This document shows positions 1 to 8,335 of a stretch of 64,000 bases of DNA, piece by piece (positions within the stretch are counted from its first letter, which is position 1; each line of letters starts with the position of its first letter). Source of the stretch: RUG100 sp050953425. GTDB lineage: Bacteria; Bacillota; Clostridia; Peptostreptococcales; Anaerovoracaceae. The stretch lies in contig JBMNMQ010000007.1 in the NCBI GenBank assembly GCA_050953425.1, positions 186,001 through 250,000 on the forward strand. The letters run 5' to 3'. Made by a program: the position numbers and the translations under genes. Below the pieces are notes generated by a model. That model worked only from the letters and a program-made list of their open reading frames with translations, did no database searches and was not told the DNA's origin.

Positions 1-516
1 CACCTCGTCGCCTGCCTGCGCATCGCCGTGCCCTATACCGGCATGATCATGTCGACGCGCGAGAGCGAAAAGACGCGCCGCGAATGTCTCGACGTCGGCA
101 TTACGCAGATTTCCGGCGCCAGCCGCACCAGTGTCGGCGGCTATACCGAAGAGGAGCGCGAAGAGGAGACGACGCAGTTCGATGTCAACGACCGGCGCAC
201 GCTGGATGAAGTCATCGGCTGGCTGATCGACCTCGGCTATGTGCCCAGCTTCTGCACGGCCTGCTATCGCTCCGGCCGTACCGGCGACCGCTTTATGAGT
301 CTGCTCAAGGCCGGCAAAATCGAGAGCGTCTGTCAGCCGAACGCGATGATGACGCTGAACGAATATCTCGACGACTATGCCTCGCCGCAGACGCGCGACA
401 AGGGCAAGGCCCTGATTCGCAAGCGCATTGAGCTGATCCCCGACGAACATGTGCGCGGCGTCGTCCGTCAGCATCTGGAAGACATCGACGGCGGCCAGCG
501 CGATTTCCGCTTCTGA
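1..516 (+). CDS. hydG: [FeFe]-hydrogenase maturase HydG, C-terminal part
   Basis: The reading frame is open from the first base, so the gene starts outside the window; GTG at 28 is internal. HydG is a radical-SAM tyrosine lyase that makes the CO and cyanide ligands of the hydrogenase H-cluster in the cytoplasm. The visible part carries the diagnostic C-terminal C-x2-C-x22-C motif (SFCTAC, then 22 residues, then C), which in this family holds the auxiliary iron-sulfur cluster where the Fe(CO)2CN synthon forms. The protein ends HLEDIDGGQRDFRF, typical of HydG. hydF follows 41 bases downstream on the same strand, as expected for a hyd maturation operon. The N-terminal radical-SAM CX3CX2C motif is not in view. 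Very confident. Confidence 0.96.
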   Translation, partial: HLVACLRIAVPYTGMIMSTRESEKTRRECLDVGITQISGASRTSVGGYTEEEREEETTQFDVNDRRTLDEVIGWLIDLGYVPSFCTACYRSGRTGDRFMSLLKAGKIESVCQPNAMMTLNEYLDDYASPQTRDKGKALIRKRIELIPDEHVRGVVRQHLEDIDGGQRDFRF

Positions 517-557
517 TCGCGGCCGGGAAACACAGCGAAAGGAACAGAAGAAATACC

Positions 558-1847
558 ATGAGCGGCTTGAACGAAACACCGCGGGCGGATCGCCTGCATA
601 TCGGCATCTTCGGACGCCGCAACAGCGGCAAGTCCTCACTGATCAATGCCCTGACCGGGCAGCAGATTGCCCTGGTCTCCGACCACGCCGGCACCACCAC
701 CGACCCGGTCTACAAGGCGATGGAACTGCATCCGGTGGGGCCGGTGGTCTTTATCGATACGGCGGGCTTTGACGACGAAGGAGAGCTGGGTGAAAAGCGG
801 GTGGAACTGACGCGCAGAGTCATTGCCCGCACCGATCTCGCCCTGCTGCTCTTTGATGAGCCGCCGTGCGACTGCGAGGCCGACTGGCTGCGGCAGCTGA
901 CGGCAGCCGGCGTACCGGTCATTCCGGTGGTCAATAAGGCGGATCTGCCGGGGCGTGAGCGGATTGCGGCAGCGGCGGCCGCTGTGCTGCGCAGGGAGCG
1001 GCGGGATACGCCCGCGTCAGGAGAGAAAAAGCGGGCGGCCGGACAGCGCAAAGCAGACGCGGCGGACGAGCCGCAGCTGCTGACGGTCAGCGCCGCGACC
1101 GGCGAGGGCATCGAGGAACTGCGCCGCGCCATTGCCGCGGCGGTGCCCGACGACATCCGCCGCCAGATTGTCATGCATAAACTGGCCGGCGACGGGGATC
1201 TGGTGCTGCTGGTGATGCCGCAGGATATTCAGGCCCCGAAGGGCCGGCTGATCCTGCCGCAGGTGCAGACCATCCGCGAACTGCTCGACGGCCGCTGCAT
1301 CGTCGTCTGTACGACGGCGGACGGTCTGCCGCGCGCGCTGGCGTCCCTTTCCGCCGCCCCGGATCTGATCATCACCGATTCGCAGTGCTTTGCCGAGGTG
1401 GAAGCGGCAAGGCCGCCCGGCAGCCGCCTGACCTCGTTTTCGGTGCTGTTTGCCGCGTACAAGGGTGACATCGACACCTTCGTCGACGGGGCCGCCGCCA
1501 TCGACCGGCTGACGCCCGAGAGCCGGGTGCTGATCGCCGAAGCCTGCACCCATGCCCCGCTGCGGGAAGATATTGGCCGGGAAAAGATCCCTCGCATGCT
1601 GCGGGCCAAGGTCGGCCCCGCGCTCCGGATCGACGTTGCCGCCGGCGCGGATTTCCCCGCCGACCTGTCGCCCTATGACTTGATCATTCACTGCGGTGCC
1701 TGCATGTTCAACCGCCAGCATGTGATGTCGCGCATCCGGGCCGCGGAGAAGGCGAATGTGCCGATCACCAATTACGGCATCGCCATCGCCAGGCTCAAAG
1801 GCATCCTCGACCGCGTCGATCTGCCGCGGCCGGCGGAGCAGGACTGA
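558..1847 (+). CDS. hydF: [FeFe]-hydrogenase maturation GTPase HydF
   Basis: 429 residues, full length for HydF. HydF is the GTPase scaffold on which the 2Fe subcluster is assembled before insertion into the hydrogenase. The N-terminal G domain shows P-loop GRRNSGKSS (about 19-27), DTAG switch II, NKAD and a SAATG G5 motif. The C-terminal domain carries the iron-sulfur ligands CTH and HCGACM, matching the family pattern CxH...HCxxC. The ATG at 558 has AAAGGAAC about 14 bases upstream. It follows hydG directly and is probably co-transcribed. A slightly long Arg/Lys/Ala-rich linker sits between the G domain and the dimerisation domain (about residues 145-175). No hydE or hydrogenase structural gene is visible in the window. 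Confidence 0.97.
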   Translation: MSGLNETPRADRLHIGIFGRRNSGKSSLINALTGQQIALVSDHAGTTTDPVYKAMELHPVGPVVFIDTAGFDDEGELGEKRVELTRRVIARTDLALLLFDEPPCDCEADWLRQLTAAGVPVIPVVNKADLPGRERIAAAAAAVLRRERRDTPASGEKKRAAGQRKADAADEPQLLTVSAATGEGIEELRRAIAAAVPDDIRRQIVMHKLAGDGDLVLLVMPQDIQAPKGRLILPQVQTIRELLDGRCIVVCTTADGLPRALASLSAAPDLIITDSQCFAEVEAARPPGSRLTSFSVLFAAYKGDIDTFVDGAAAIDRLTPESRVLIAEACTHAPLREDIGREKIPRMLRAKVGPALRIDVAAGADFPADLSPYDLIIHCGACMFNRQHVMSRIRAAEKANVPITNYGIAIARLKGILDRVDLPRPAEQD

Positions 1848-1869
1848 TTCCGCGGCGCGGAAAAAGGGC

Positions 1870-1898
1870 GTGACCTCTGCCGGCGAGGATGTTATACT
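1870..1898 (+). promoter_or_regulatory. Predicted promoter for the small membrane protein
   Basis: GTGACC (1870-1875), 17-bp spacer, TATACT (1893-1898), directly upstream of the gene starting at 1945. The -35 matches the consensus at four of six positions. Confidence 0.5.
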
Positions 1899-1944
1899 GT
1901 CAGCGTAACATAGCACCCTGAACAGGATCACAGGAGGCAGCAGT

Positions 1945-2148
1945 ATGTCAGAACAGAAACAGTGTCCGGTACACGGCTGCGTGGAACACTGCACCGCCAG
2001 GATCAAGGAATTCTTCGTCCGGGATCATTCCCCGGTGGAGCGTGCGCTGCTGGCGAGCGGCTTTCTCTTCATCGGTATGGTAACCGGCGGAATTCTCTTC
2101 TCTTCTTCCCGGAGGGAAAAGAACAGGCGGAGGCAGGCCAGGCGCTGA
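1945..2148 (+). CDS. Small single-pass membrane protein, function unknown
   Basis: 67 residues. A strong ribosome site (CAGGAGG, 8 bases before ATG), its own promoter and a following terminator argue that this short ORF is real. The N-terminal half is soluble with three cysteines (KQCPVHGCVEHC), then one hydrophobic segment (about residues 36-55, ALLASGFLFIGMVTGGILF), then a very basic tail (RREKNRRRQARR) expected to stay in the cytoplasm. The cysteine cluster with a histidine could bind metal or form disulfides, but no family is recognised. Its place after hydGF may be coincidental since it has its own promoter. Confidence 0.65.
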   Translation: MSEQKQCPVHGCVEHCTARIKEFFVRDHSPVERALLASGFLFIGMVTGGILFSSSRREKNRRRQARR

Positions 2149-2237
2149 CCGGAAGGACGGCATCGCGCCGGAAAGCGGGGATGCCGGCCGGCCCGGCAGC
2201 CGGCCCGCGAACGTCACATCAATGAAAACAGAATCAC

Positions 2238-2279
2238 AAAGACGCGGCGCATCGTGCCTGACACGACGCCGCGTCTTTT
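2238..2279 (+). terminator. Intrinsic terminator
   Basis: AAAGACGCGGCG pairs with CGCCGCGTCTTTT across a short loop, ending in a T run; it follows the small membrane protein gene. Confidence 0.8.
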
Positions 2280-2296
2280 GCTGCGTTGGCTTTCTG

Positions 2297-2415
2297 TCTC
2301 GGTGCGCTGTCTCTATGCACTGACTCGGTGCGCTGTCTCTATGCACTGTCTCGGTGCGCTGTCTCTATGCACTGTCTCGGTGCGCTGTCTCTATGCGCTG
2401 TCTCGGTGCGCTGTC
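2297..2415. repeat. 26-bp tandem repeat, about 4.5 copies
   Basis: Four consecutive 26-bp units begin at 2297, 2323, 2349 and 2375, with a partial fifth at 2401. The unit core is TCGGTGCGCTGTCTCTATGC. Units differ by one or two bases. The array is intergenic, between the terminator at 2279 and the 3' end of the minus-strand membrane gene. No coding role is apparent. Confidence 0.9.
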
Positions 2416-2476
2416 GCTGCGGCGCGGGTTGTGCCGCCGGTGTGCGGAGGCGGAGAAGCGCACGGGAGCCGCGGTG

Positions 2477-2821
2477 TCAGCGGCGCTGGCGCTGCCACAT
2501 TGACCAGAGGATGATCGGCATGCCGATGTCGGCGGCCATGCTGATCAGAAAGAGGCCGATCTCCGCGGTGCCGGGATCGGGTGTGCCGCTCCACTTGATG
2601 ATCGTCATCACGACCGCGAGCATGCTGGCCACGGTTCAGAGCGTGAGCCCGCCCTGATGATGAGAGGTAAAGAGGAACATCACCAGCCCGCTGACCATGC
2701 AGATCTTGATAATGACGAAGCAGATGTTCCATTGCACGGCACCGATCGGATAGAGGAGAATGGCGCCGCCGACCGCGAGCAGAATCGCGATCCAGCCGGC
2801 AATGACGAGATTGGTTTTCAT
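2477..2821 (-). pseudogene. Small three-helix membrane protein interrupted by an in-frame TGA
   Basis: Read from ATG at 2821 (good site AAAGGAAG nearby) the frame gives MKTNLVIAGWIAILLAVGG..., reaches TGA at 2636-2638 (codon 62), then stays open in the same frame for 52 more codons to TGA at 2477-2479. The segment after the stop is also membrane-like (TVASMLAVVMTII, then IGLFLISMAADIGMPIILW, then a basic WQRQRR tail). The context GGLTL-stop-TVAS suggests a Trp TGG changed to TGA. Other genes here use TGA as a normal stop and TGG for Trp, so a code change is unlikely. Either a recent nonsense mutation, readthrough/selenocysteine, or a sequencing error. The protein lies in the same frame as the upstream gene, with no stop between them. 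Confidence 0.55.
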
Positions 2822-3781
2822 GGTATCGACTTCCTTTCTTTGTTCTGGCGGATGCATCAGACGTTCGGTTTCGACAGACTGCGCCTGGGCAAAGCTCAGG
2901 TTGTCATCCTCATCGAGAACTTTGCTGATCAGTTCCTGCTCTTCTTTTGATTCGCGGCGCAGAATGAATCCCTCCGCGACGGCGGCGTCGGTTCTGCGGG
3001 TGACGTAGCTGTAGCCGATGACGCTGAAGGCGATGGCGCCGAGAAGGTTGACAAAGAGATCCTTCATCGTATCGAGCAGGCCGATGTCGAGATAGCCGCC
3101 GTCCACCACGTACGTTTTGCCGGAGCTGGTCTCGATCGTCGTGCGGCTGATGTGGCTGAGCCGTTCGAGTACGCCCGGATCGCCGCTGTCAAGGGACACG
3201 GTGCCGAAGGAAGCAACGATCGTATCCTTCTGCATATCCATGAGGAAGAGGGCATCCATGGAGAATTCGATGAATTCCCAGATGACACCGATCGTCATGG
3301 AAAAGCAGAACGCGACCAGGGTGACGTACTTCGGCGACAGATCAATGCGGGCCGAGCTGTCGTTGAGGAGATTGACCATCGAAAAGCCGACGGCGGCGCA
3401 GAGAAAGCCGTTCATCGTGTGCAGCATCGTGTCCCAGCCGGGGATCAGCACGTAATAGTGGTTGATTTCCCCGAGGATCGCGGAAGCGTAGATAAAGAGG
3501 TAGATGATCCATTCAAACAGCGTCGGAATCTTGATTTTCAGCCGCTCTTCCACCAGCGACGGCAGCAGGAAGAGAACCAGCGCCATGACACAGAGGGCGG
3601 CGTTTTCGTACTCCCGGGTCAGGATGCAGCGGATCAGCGTGACGATGACCAGCAGCCGCAGAATCGTATAGAGGATAAATTTCCTGCGGTTCAGTGAAAT
3701 GCGGCGCTGCAGCCGGCGGATCCAGCGGCCGAGGCCGCGCCGCTTTTTCCTGGCCTTCTTCTTTTCCGCGTTCTCTGCCAT
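2636..3781 (-). CDS. Multi-spanning membrane protein, YjdF/DUF2238-like, fused in frame to a second small gene
   Basis: The open frame from ATG 3781 (site GAGGAAAAGAGG) encodes 381 residues. The first 320 or so form one membrane protein: a very basic N-terminus (KKKARKKRRGLGRW), several hydrophobic helices, and the motifs WDTMLHTMNGF and GVIWEFIEFSMD, which resemble the YjdF/DUF2238 family; its function is unknown. A cytoplasmic acidic tail (about residues 270-310) ends near MHPPEQ. The residues that follow (RKEVDT) are encoded by what looks like a ribosome binding site for a second start, MKTNLV at 2821, so the ORF is probably two genes joined by loss of the first stop (a TAA to GAA change would do it). 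The window-frame stop at 2636 is the TGA inside the second gene. Confidence 0.6.
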   Translation of the reverse strand: MAENAEKKKARKKRRGLGRWIRRLQRRISLNRRKFILYTILRLLVIVTLIRCILTREYENAALCVMALVLFLLPSLVEERLKIKIPTLFEWIIYLFIYASAILGEINHYYVLIPGWDTMLHTMNGFLCAAVGFSMVNLLNDSSARIDLSPKYVTLVAFCFSMTIGVIWEFIEFSMDALFLMDMQKDTIVASFGTVSLDSGDPGVLERLSHISRTTIETSSGKTYVVDGGYLDIGLLDTMKDLFVNLLGAIAFSVIGYSYVTRRTDAAVAEGFILRRESKEEQELISKVLDEDDNLSFAQAQSVETERLMHPPEQRKEVDTMKTNLVIAGWIAILLAVGGAILLYPIGAVQWNICFVIIKICMVSGLVMFLFTSHHQGGLTL

Positions 3782-4112
3782 ATCCTCTTTTCCTCTCTTT
3801 CGCAGCGCGCCGCTGCGGACGGACAGCCGCAGACGACTGCCGCTTTTCCCCGCGCGTTCACTCTTTGCCGCCGCATCGTATGAATACCATTATACCAGAG
3901 ATCGGCGGGAGGGTACTTTAACAGTTCCCGGGTAAATGTTCAAAGGCTGCCGGACGACAAAAAAACCTGCCGGACCGGGGCGATTTGGGGAATCAGCACC
4001 GCTGCGGTGCGAAAGACGGGTGCGCAGGCCGAGAAAGAAGGGTGCCGGGCTGAGAAAGACGGGTGCGCAGGCTGAGATACCCTTTGACTCAGTACTGCTT
4101 ATCATATAGAAT
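3782..4112. other. Intergenic region with a short tandem repeat and a promoter
   Basis: No gene seen. It lies between divergent genes. Three near-identical units of about 22 bp, GAAAGACGGGTGCGCAGGCC-like, sit at 4011-4032, 4033-4053 and 4054-4075, just upstream of the promoter of the L,D-transpeptidase gene. Confidence 0.7.
4084..4112 (+). promoter_or_regulatory. Predicted sigma-A promoter of the L,D-transpeptidase gene
   Basis: TTGACT (4084-4089), 17-bp spacer, TAGAAT (4107-4112). The start codon at 4182 is about 63 bases past the likely transcription start. Confidence 0.65.
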
Positions 4113-4181
4113 ATGTGGGTAGGTCCGGTACTGTCCTGCAGACCGGAAAACCAGCGAAGAAAGAAAGGAATGGAATCACTG

Positions 4182-5414
4182 ATGAAAGTTACCAAGGCAC
4201 ATCGTATCACCGCCGTTCTGCTGGCACTGCTGCTGGTGCTGACCACCTGCGCGGTCTGGCAGACGGAAACAACCAGGGCGGCTTCGTCCCGATACTGGCT
4301 CAAAGTCAATAAGACGAGGAACGTCGTGACTGCTTACAAGTATACCGGAGGCCGTTGGAAGCCGGTGCGCGCCATGCTGTGCTCGGTCGGGACCGGCGGA
4401 AAGACCCCGTCCGGCACATTCCATCTCGGCGACAAGAGCCGCTGGGGCGCTTTGTTCGGGCAGGTTTACGGACAGTACTGCTGCCGTATCACCGGGTATA
4501 TCCTCTTCCACTCGGTGTGGTATCGCAGTGTCAATAAGGCGACGCAGAATTCCAGAGAGTTCAACAAACTCGGCCGCGCCGCCAGCCATGGCTGCGTCCG
4601 CCTGGCGACCATCGATGCCAAGTGGATCTATGACAACTGCCGAAAGGGCACGCGGGTCACGATCTATCGCAGTCACAAGTCCGGCCCGCTGGGCAGGCCG
4701 AAGGCGATCAAATCCCACAGCGGCTGGGATCCGACCGATCCGGACAGGCGCAATCCGCATTTCAAGCTGCGGCGTGCCAAAATCAAGATCAGTAAAAAGA
4801 AAACGATCGCGATGAATGTCAAGGGCTACAGCCTGAAAAAGGGTGTCACCGCGAAGAACCCCAACGCCAACGAAAGTCTCACCAGCCGTGTGAAAGTGGC
4901 GAGCACTTATAAATGGAACAGTGCCGCTGATAAATGGCGCAAGGCGAAGTTCACGGTCGGCCGGCAGGGTACATGGCGCATCAAGTATACGGTAAAATAT
5001 CCGTACTGCCGCAGTGCGTCAAAGACGTTTAAGCTGCGCGTGCGGGATCTCTCCAAGCCGACGATTACTGCGTCGGATGACCGTACAGTGACGGTCGGTG
5101 CCGTCAGCGCGACGGAAGGCGTCACGGCCAGACAGAAGGTCTGCAGCCTGACGAAAAAACTGGAAGTGTACATCAAGGCGCCGGATGCGACGCAGTACGA
5201 GAAGTACACGTATGCGCAGGCGAAGGAATTTGTCTTTGATGCAGAAGGCATCTACGAGATCAGGTTTGTCGCCCGCAACGTCAACGACAGGAAGATCAAG
5301 ACCGAAAAGACGATCAAGGTGACGGTGCAGCCTGCTTCGGACCCGAACACTCCGGTGACGCCCGGTGATGGCGGGACCGGTGAGGGTGAAGCCGGCGAAC
5401 CTGTCACGCCGTAA
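4182..5414 (+). CDS. Secreted L,D-transpeptidase (YkuD domain)
   Basis: 410 residues from ATG 4182. An upstream in-frame ATG at 4170 lies on top of the AAAGGA site, and one at 4113 would precede the transcript start, so 4182 is chosen. Residues 1-34 form a signal peptide (basic start, AVLLALLLVL core, cut near TRAAS). Residues 36-160 are a YkuD catalytic domain with the SHGCVR motif at 135-140; Cys138 is the predicted nucleophile that forms 3-3 peptidoglycan cross-links or attaches proteins outside the membrane. A Lys/Ser-rich linker is followed by two Ig-like beta modules (about 210-395) and a Pro/Gly/Glu tail. No LPXTG or SLH anchor is seen. It is monocistronic. Confidence 0.88.
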   Translation: MKVTKAHRITAVLLALLLVLTTCAVWQTETTRAASSRYWLKVNKTRNVVTAYKYTGGRWKPVRAMLCSVGTGGKTPSGTFHLGDKSRWGALFGQVYGQYCCRITGYILFHSVWYRSVNKATQNSREFNKLGRAASHGCVRLATIDAKWIYDNCRKGTRVTIYRSHKSGPLGRPKAIKSHSGWDPTDPDRRNPHFKLRRAKIKISKKKTIAMNVKGYSLKKGVTAKNPNANESLTSRVKVASTYKWNSAADKWRKAKFTVGRQGTWRIKYTVKYPYCRSASKTFKLRVRDLSKPTITASDDRTVTVGAVSATEGVTARQKVCSLTKKLEVYIKAPDATQYEKYTYAQAKEFVFDAEGIYEIRFVARNVNDRKIKTEKTIKVTVQPASDPNTPVTPGDGGTGEGEAGEPVTP

Positions 5415-5492
5415 AGCCGCCGCACCGGCGTCATGGCGAAGCAATCGTACGGACATCGGTGCGGAGCAATCAAACAGCAACGACAAGGAGGA

Positions 5493-5518
5493 GGAGCAGG
5501 GTCACGGGATCCTGCTCC
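5493..5518 (+). promoter_or_regulatory. Perfect hairpin between Shine-Dalgarno and start codon of hisD
   Basis: GGAGCAGG (5493-5500) pairs with CCTGCTCC (5511-5518) across a 10-base loop. The only strong Shine-Dalgarno is AAGGAGGA at 5485-5492, immediately before the hairpin. The ATG at 5528 is 9 bases after it, so folding brings the ribosome site to normal spacing. Confidence 0.55.
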
Positions 5519-5527
5519 GATTGCAGG

Positions 5528-6802
5528 ATGAAAGAAATAAAAAGCGCAAAACCGAGAACGCTGGCGGCAGCCGATACACTGACTGCAGATGTAGCGGAAA
5601 TCATTGCCCGTGTCCGGGCAGAGGGAGACGCGGTGCTGGCAGAGTACAACCGCCGTTTTGACGACTGCCGCCGGGAGCGGCTGCGCGTCAGCCCGGAGGA
5701 AATGCGCGAGGCCTATGAACGGGTCCCCGCTGAGGAAACTGCCGATATTCGCGCCGCAGCGGCCAATATTCGAGCCTTTGCCGCCGCGCAGAAGAAATCG
5801 TTCGGCGCCCTCGAGGACTTTCAGCCGCAGCCGGGCGTGCATTTGGGACACCGCGTTATTCCGGCCGCCTCCTGCTGCTGCTATGTTCCCGGCGGCGGAT
5901 ATCCGCTCTATTCGACGGCCCTGATGCTCGGCATTCCGGCGAAAACGGCCGGCGTCGAACGCGTCATTGCCTGTTCTCCGACCATGAAGGGCACCGGCCG
6001 CATACATCCGCGCACGCTGGTGGCGATGGATATTGCCGGCGTCGATGAGATCTACGCCGTCGGCGGAGCCCAGGCCATCGCCGCGGTCAGCTACGGCACC
6101 GATGAAATCCGGCCCGTCGATCTCGTTGTCGGTCCGGGCAACAGCTATGTGACCGAAGCCAAGCGGCAGTGCTACGGGCAGATCGGCATTGATTTTCTCG
6201 CCGGGCCCAGCGAAGTTCTGGTCATTGCCGATGAAGGCGCCGATCCTGTCGTCATCGCGGCCGACCTGCTGGCGCAGTCGGAACATGATCCGGTGGCCAA
6301 GGGCATTCTCGTGACCACTTCGGAGCAGCTGGGCCGGGCCGTCGCGGACGCCGTCGAGCGCGAGCTGGAAACGCTGGAAACGGCGGACATCGCCCGCCGC
6401 TCCTGGAACGATTACGGGGAGATCCTTCTCGCCGACAGCCTCGCAGAGGCGGTTGCGTACGCCAATGAATATGCGCCCGAGCACCTCGAGGTCTGCACGC
6501 GGGATCCGCGGGCGCTGATGCCGCGGCTGCGCAATTACGGCTCGCTGTTCCTCGGGCGCAACACGGCGGAAGTGTTCGGGGATTATGCCAGCGGCACCAA
6601 CCATACGCTGCCGACGCTGGGTGCGGCGCGCTATACCGGCGGTGTCTGGGTCGGCACCTTCCTCAAGGTCTGCACGCATCAGGAGATGACACCGGACGCG
6701 GCTGCCGCGCTGGCACCGCTGGTCAGCCGTCTGGCGCACGGGGAGGGGCTGGCCGGACATGCCCGGGCGGCCGACTGCCGCCGCCATGCGGAGAAGAAAT
6801 AG
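5528..6802 (+). CDS. hisD: Histidinol dehydrogenase family protein
   Basis: 424 residues, normal HisD length. HisD oxidises L-histidinol to L-histidine in two NAD-dependent steps. Conserved features are present: AGPSEVLVIAD, QSEHDP (zinc Gln and His), YAPEHLE (catalytic Glu-His), FGDYASGTNHTLPT (zinc Asp) and a late EGLAGHARA His. The first in-frame ATG after the upstream GTG at 5459 is 5528, where the family's N-terminus begins. No other his gene is in the window, so it could serve a dispersed histidine pathway, or be a HisD paralogue acting on another vicinal amino- or sulfo-alcohol (HpsN-like enzymes belong to this family). Residues alone do not settle this. Confidence 0.85.
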   Translation: MKEIKSAKPRTLAAADTLTADVAEIIARVRAEGDAVLAEYNRRFDDCRRERLRVSPEEMREAYERVPAEETADIRAAAANIRAFAAAQKKSFGALEDFQPQPGVHLGHRVIPAASCCCYVPGGGYPLYSTALMLGIPAKTAGVERVIACSPTMKGTGRIHPRTLVAMDIAGVDEIYAVGGAQAIAAVSYGTDEIRPVDLVVGPGNSYVTEAKRQCYGQIGIDFLAGPSEVLVIADEGADPVVIAADLLAQSEHDPVAKGILVTTSEQLGRAVADAVERELETLETADIARRSWNDYGEILLADSLAEAVAYANEYAPEHLEVCTRDPRALMPRLRNYGSLFLGRNTAEVFGDYASGTNHTLPTLGAARYTGGVWVGTFLKVCTHQEMTPDAAAALAPLVSRLAHGEGLAGHARAADCRRHAEKK

Positions 6803-6893
6803 ACGCCCGCCGGCGCTCTGCGGCGCCCCGCAAGGATGCCGCTGCAGAAGACAGGTGGAGAAGCATCGCATCAAACGGCGCAAAAGGTACATA

Positions 6894-6938
6894 AAAACGG
6901 CGGTTCATCGGGAACAAATCCCGACTGAACCGCCGTTT
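6894..6938. terminator. Bidirectional intrinsic terminator between hisD and trpB2
   Basis: AAACGGCGGTTCA and TCGGGA pair with TCCCGA and TGAACCGCCGTTT. There is an A run on one side and a T run on the other, so it can end both convergent transcripts. Confidence 0.85.
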
Positions 6939-6958
6939 GATCTTCCGGGACGATCCGC

Positions 6959-8335
6959 TTATTTGAATTGCGGTGTCTTGGCGAGGCTGGCGGCTATTTC
7001 TTCATCGGTGGGGATGTAGTCGGTCATCGTGCCGTCGTTGAACTGCTGATAAGCCGTCATGTCGAAGTATCCGGTTCCGGTCAGACCGAAGACGATGGTC
7101 TTTGCTTCGCCGCTTTCTTTGCAGGCCATCGCTTCGTCGACCGCGGCCTTGATGGCATGGCTGCTTTCCGGCGCGGGGAGGATGCCCTCGCAGCGGGCGA
7201 ATTCCTCGGCGGCCTTGAAGACTTCGGTCTGCTCGTATGACCGTGCTTCGATCAGTCCCTGATCATAGAGCTCGGAGACGATCGAACTCATGCCGTGATA
7301 GCGCAGGCCGCCGGCGTGGTTCGGCGAGGGGATGAACTGACTGCCGAGGGTGTACATCTTTGCCAGCGGGCAGACCTGACCGGTATCGCAGAAGTCATAG
7401 ACGTAGCTGCCGCGGGTCAGCGACGGGCAGGAAGCCGGCTCGACGGCGATGATGCGGTAGCTGTTTTCACCGCGCAGCATTTCGCCGGCAAACGGAGAAA
7501 TCAATCCGCCGAGGTTGGAGCCGCCGCCGGCGCAGCCGATGATGATGTCCGGATCGACGTCGTATTTCTCCAGCGCCGCCTTGGTTTCGAGACCGATGAT
7601 GCTCTGGTGCAGCAGTACCTGCGAGAGCACGCTGCCGAGCACATAGCGGTAGCCGTCCGTCGAGGTTGCGGCTTCCACGGCTTCGGAGATCGCACAGCCG
7701 AGCGAGCCGGTGGTGCCGGGATGTTCGGCGTTGATTTTTTTGCCGACAGCGGTTGTCATCGATGGCGACGGGGTGACCGAGGCCCCGTAGGTGCGCATGA
7801 CCTCGCGGCGGAACGGTTTCTGTTCATAGGAGACCTTGACCATGTAGACGCGGCAGTCCAGGTTCAGATAAGCGCAGGCCATCGACAGCGCCGTGCCCCA
7901 CTGACCGGCTCCGGTTTCGGTCGTGACGCCGCGCAGACCCTGTTCTTTGGCGTAATAGGCCTGGGCGATGGCCGAGTTGAGCTTGTGTGAACCGCTGGTG
8001 TTGCTGCCCTCAAATTTGTAGTAGATCTGCGCCGGTGTACCCAGCTTTTCCTCGAGGCAGTAGGCACGTACCAGCGGCGAAGGCCGGTACATCTTGTAGA
8101 AGTCGCGTACTTCCTGCGGGATCTCGATATGGCGGTCGGTGTCGTTCAGTTCCTGCCGCACCAGCTCCTTGCAGAACACGGCTTCCAGCTCGGCGGCCGT
8201 GATCGGCTTGCCGGTACCCGGGTTCAGCAGCGGCGCCGGCTTTTTCTTCATGTCGGCGCGGACGTTGTAGTACGCGGTCGGGATCTCGTCTTCGGACAGA
8301 TAGATCTTGTACGGGATTACTTTGTTCTTGTTCAT
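6959..8335 (-). CDS. trpB: TrpB2-type tryptophan synthase beta chain
   Basis: 458 residues. The start at 8335 has a textbook AAGGAGG site; the frame stays open further upstream into the T-box leader but that part is not coding. The long N-terminus (PYKIYLSEDEIPTAYYNVRADM) and length mark the TrpB2 subgroup, which works without TrpA and condenses indole with L-serine (or O-phosphoserine) to tryptophan. PLP lysine is K118 in GSHKLNSA, and the phosphate loop is CAGGGSNLGGL. No trpA or other trp biosynthesis gene lies nearby, so indole salvage is the likely role. Expression is governed by the upstream Trp T-box. Confidence 0.92.
   Translation of the reverse strand: MNKNKVIPYKIYLSEDEIPTAYYNVRADMKKKPAPLLNPGTGKPITAAELEAVFCKELVRQELNDTDRHIEIPQEVRDFYKMYRPSPLVRAYCLEEKLGTPAQIYYKFEGSNTSGSHKLNSAIAQAYYAKEQGLRGVTTETGAGQWGTALSMACAYLNLDCRVYMVKVSYEQKPFRREVMRTYGASVTPSPSMTTAVGKKINAEHPGTTGSLGCAISEAVEAATSTDGYRYVLGSVLSQVLLHQSIIGLETKAALEKYDVDPDIIIGCAGGGSNLGGLISPFAGEMLRGENSYRIIAVEPASCPSLTRGSYVYDFCDTGQVCPLAKMYTLGSQFIPSPNHAGGLRYHGMSSIVSELYDQGLIEARSYEQTEVFKAAEEFARCEGILPAPESSHAIKAAVDEAMACKESGEAKTIVFGLTGTGYFDMTAYQQFNDGTMTDYIPTDEEIAASLAKTPQFK

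Noticed and set aside
2254..2657. Short plus-strand frames rich in CLYAL repeats
   Set aside because: They are translations of the 26-bp tandem repeat; no ribosome site and no conserved feature.
4113..4181. Earlier start for the L,D-transpeptidase
   Set aside because: ATG 4113 would lie at or before the predicted transcript start and would mask the signal peptide; ATG 4170 overlaps the ribosome site.
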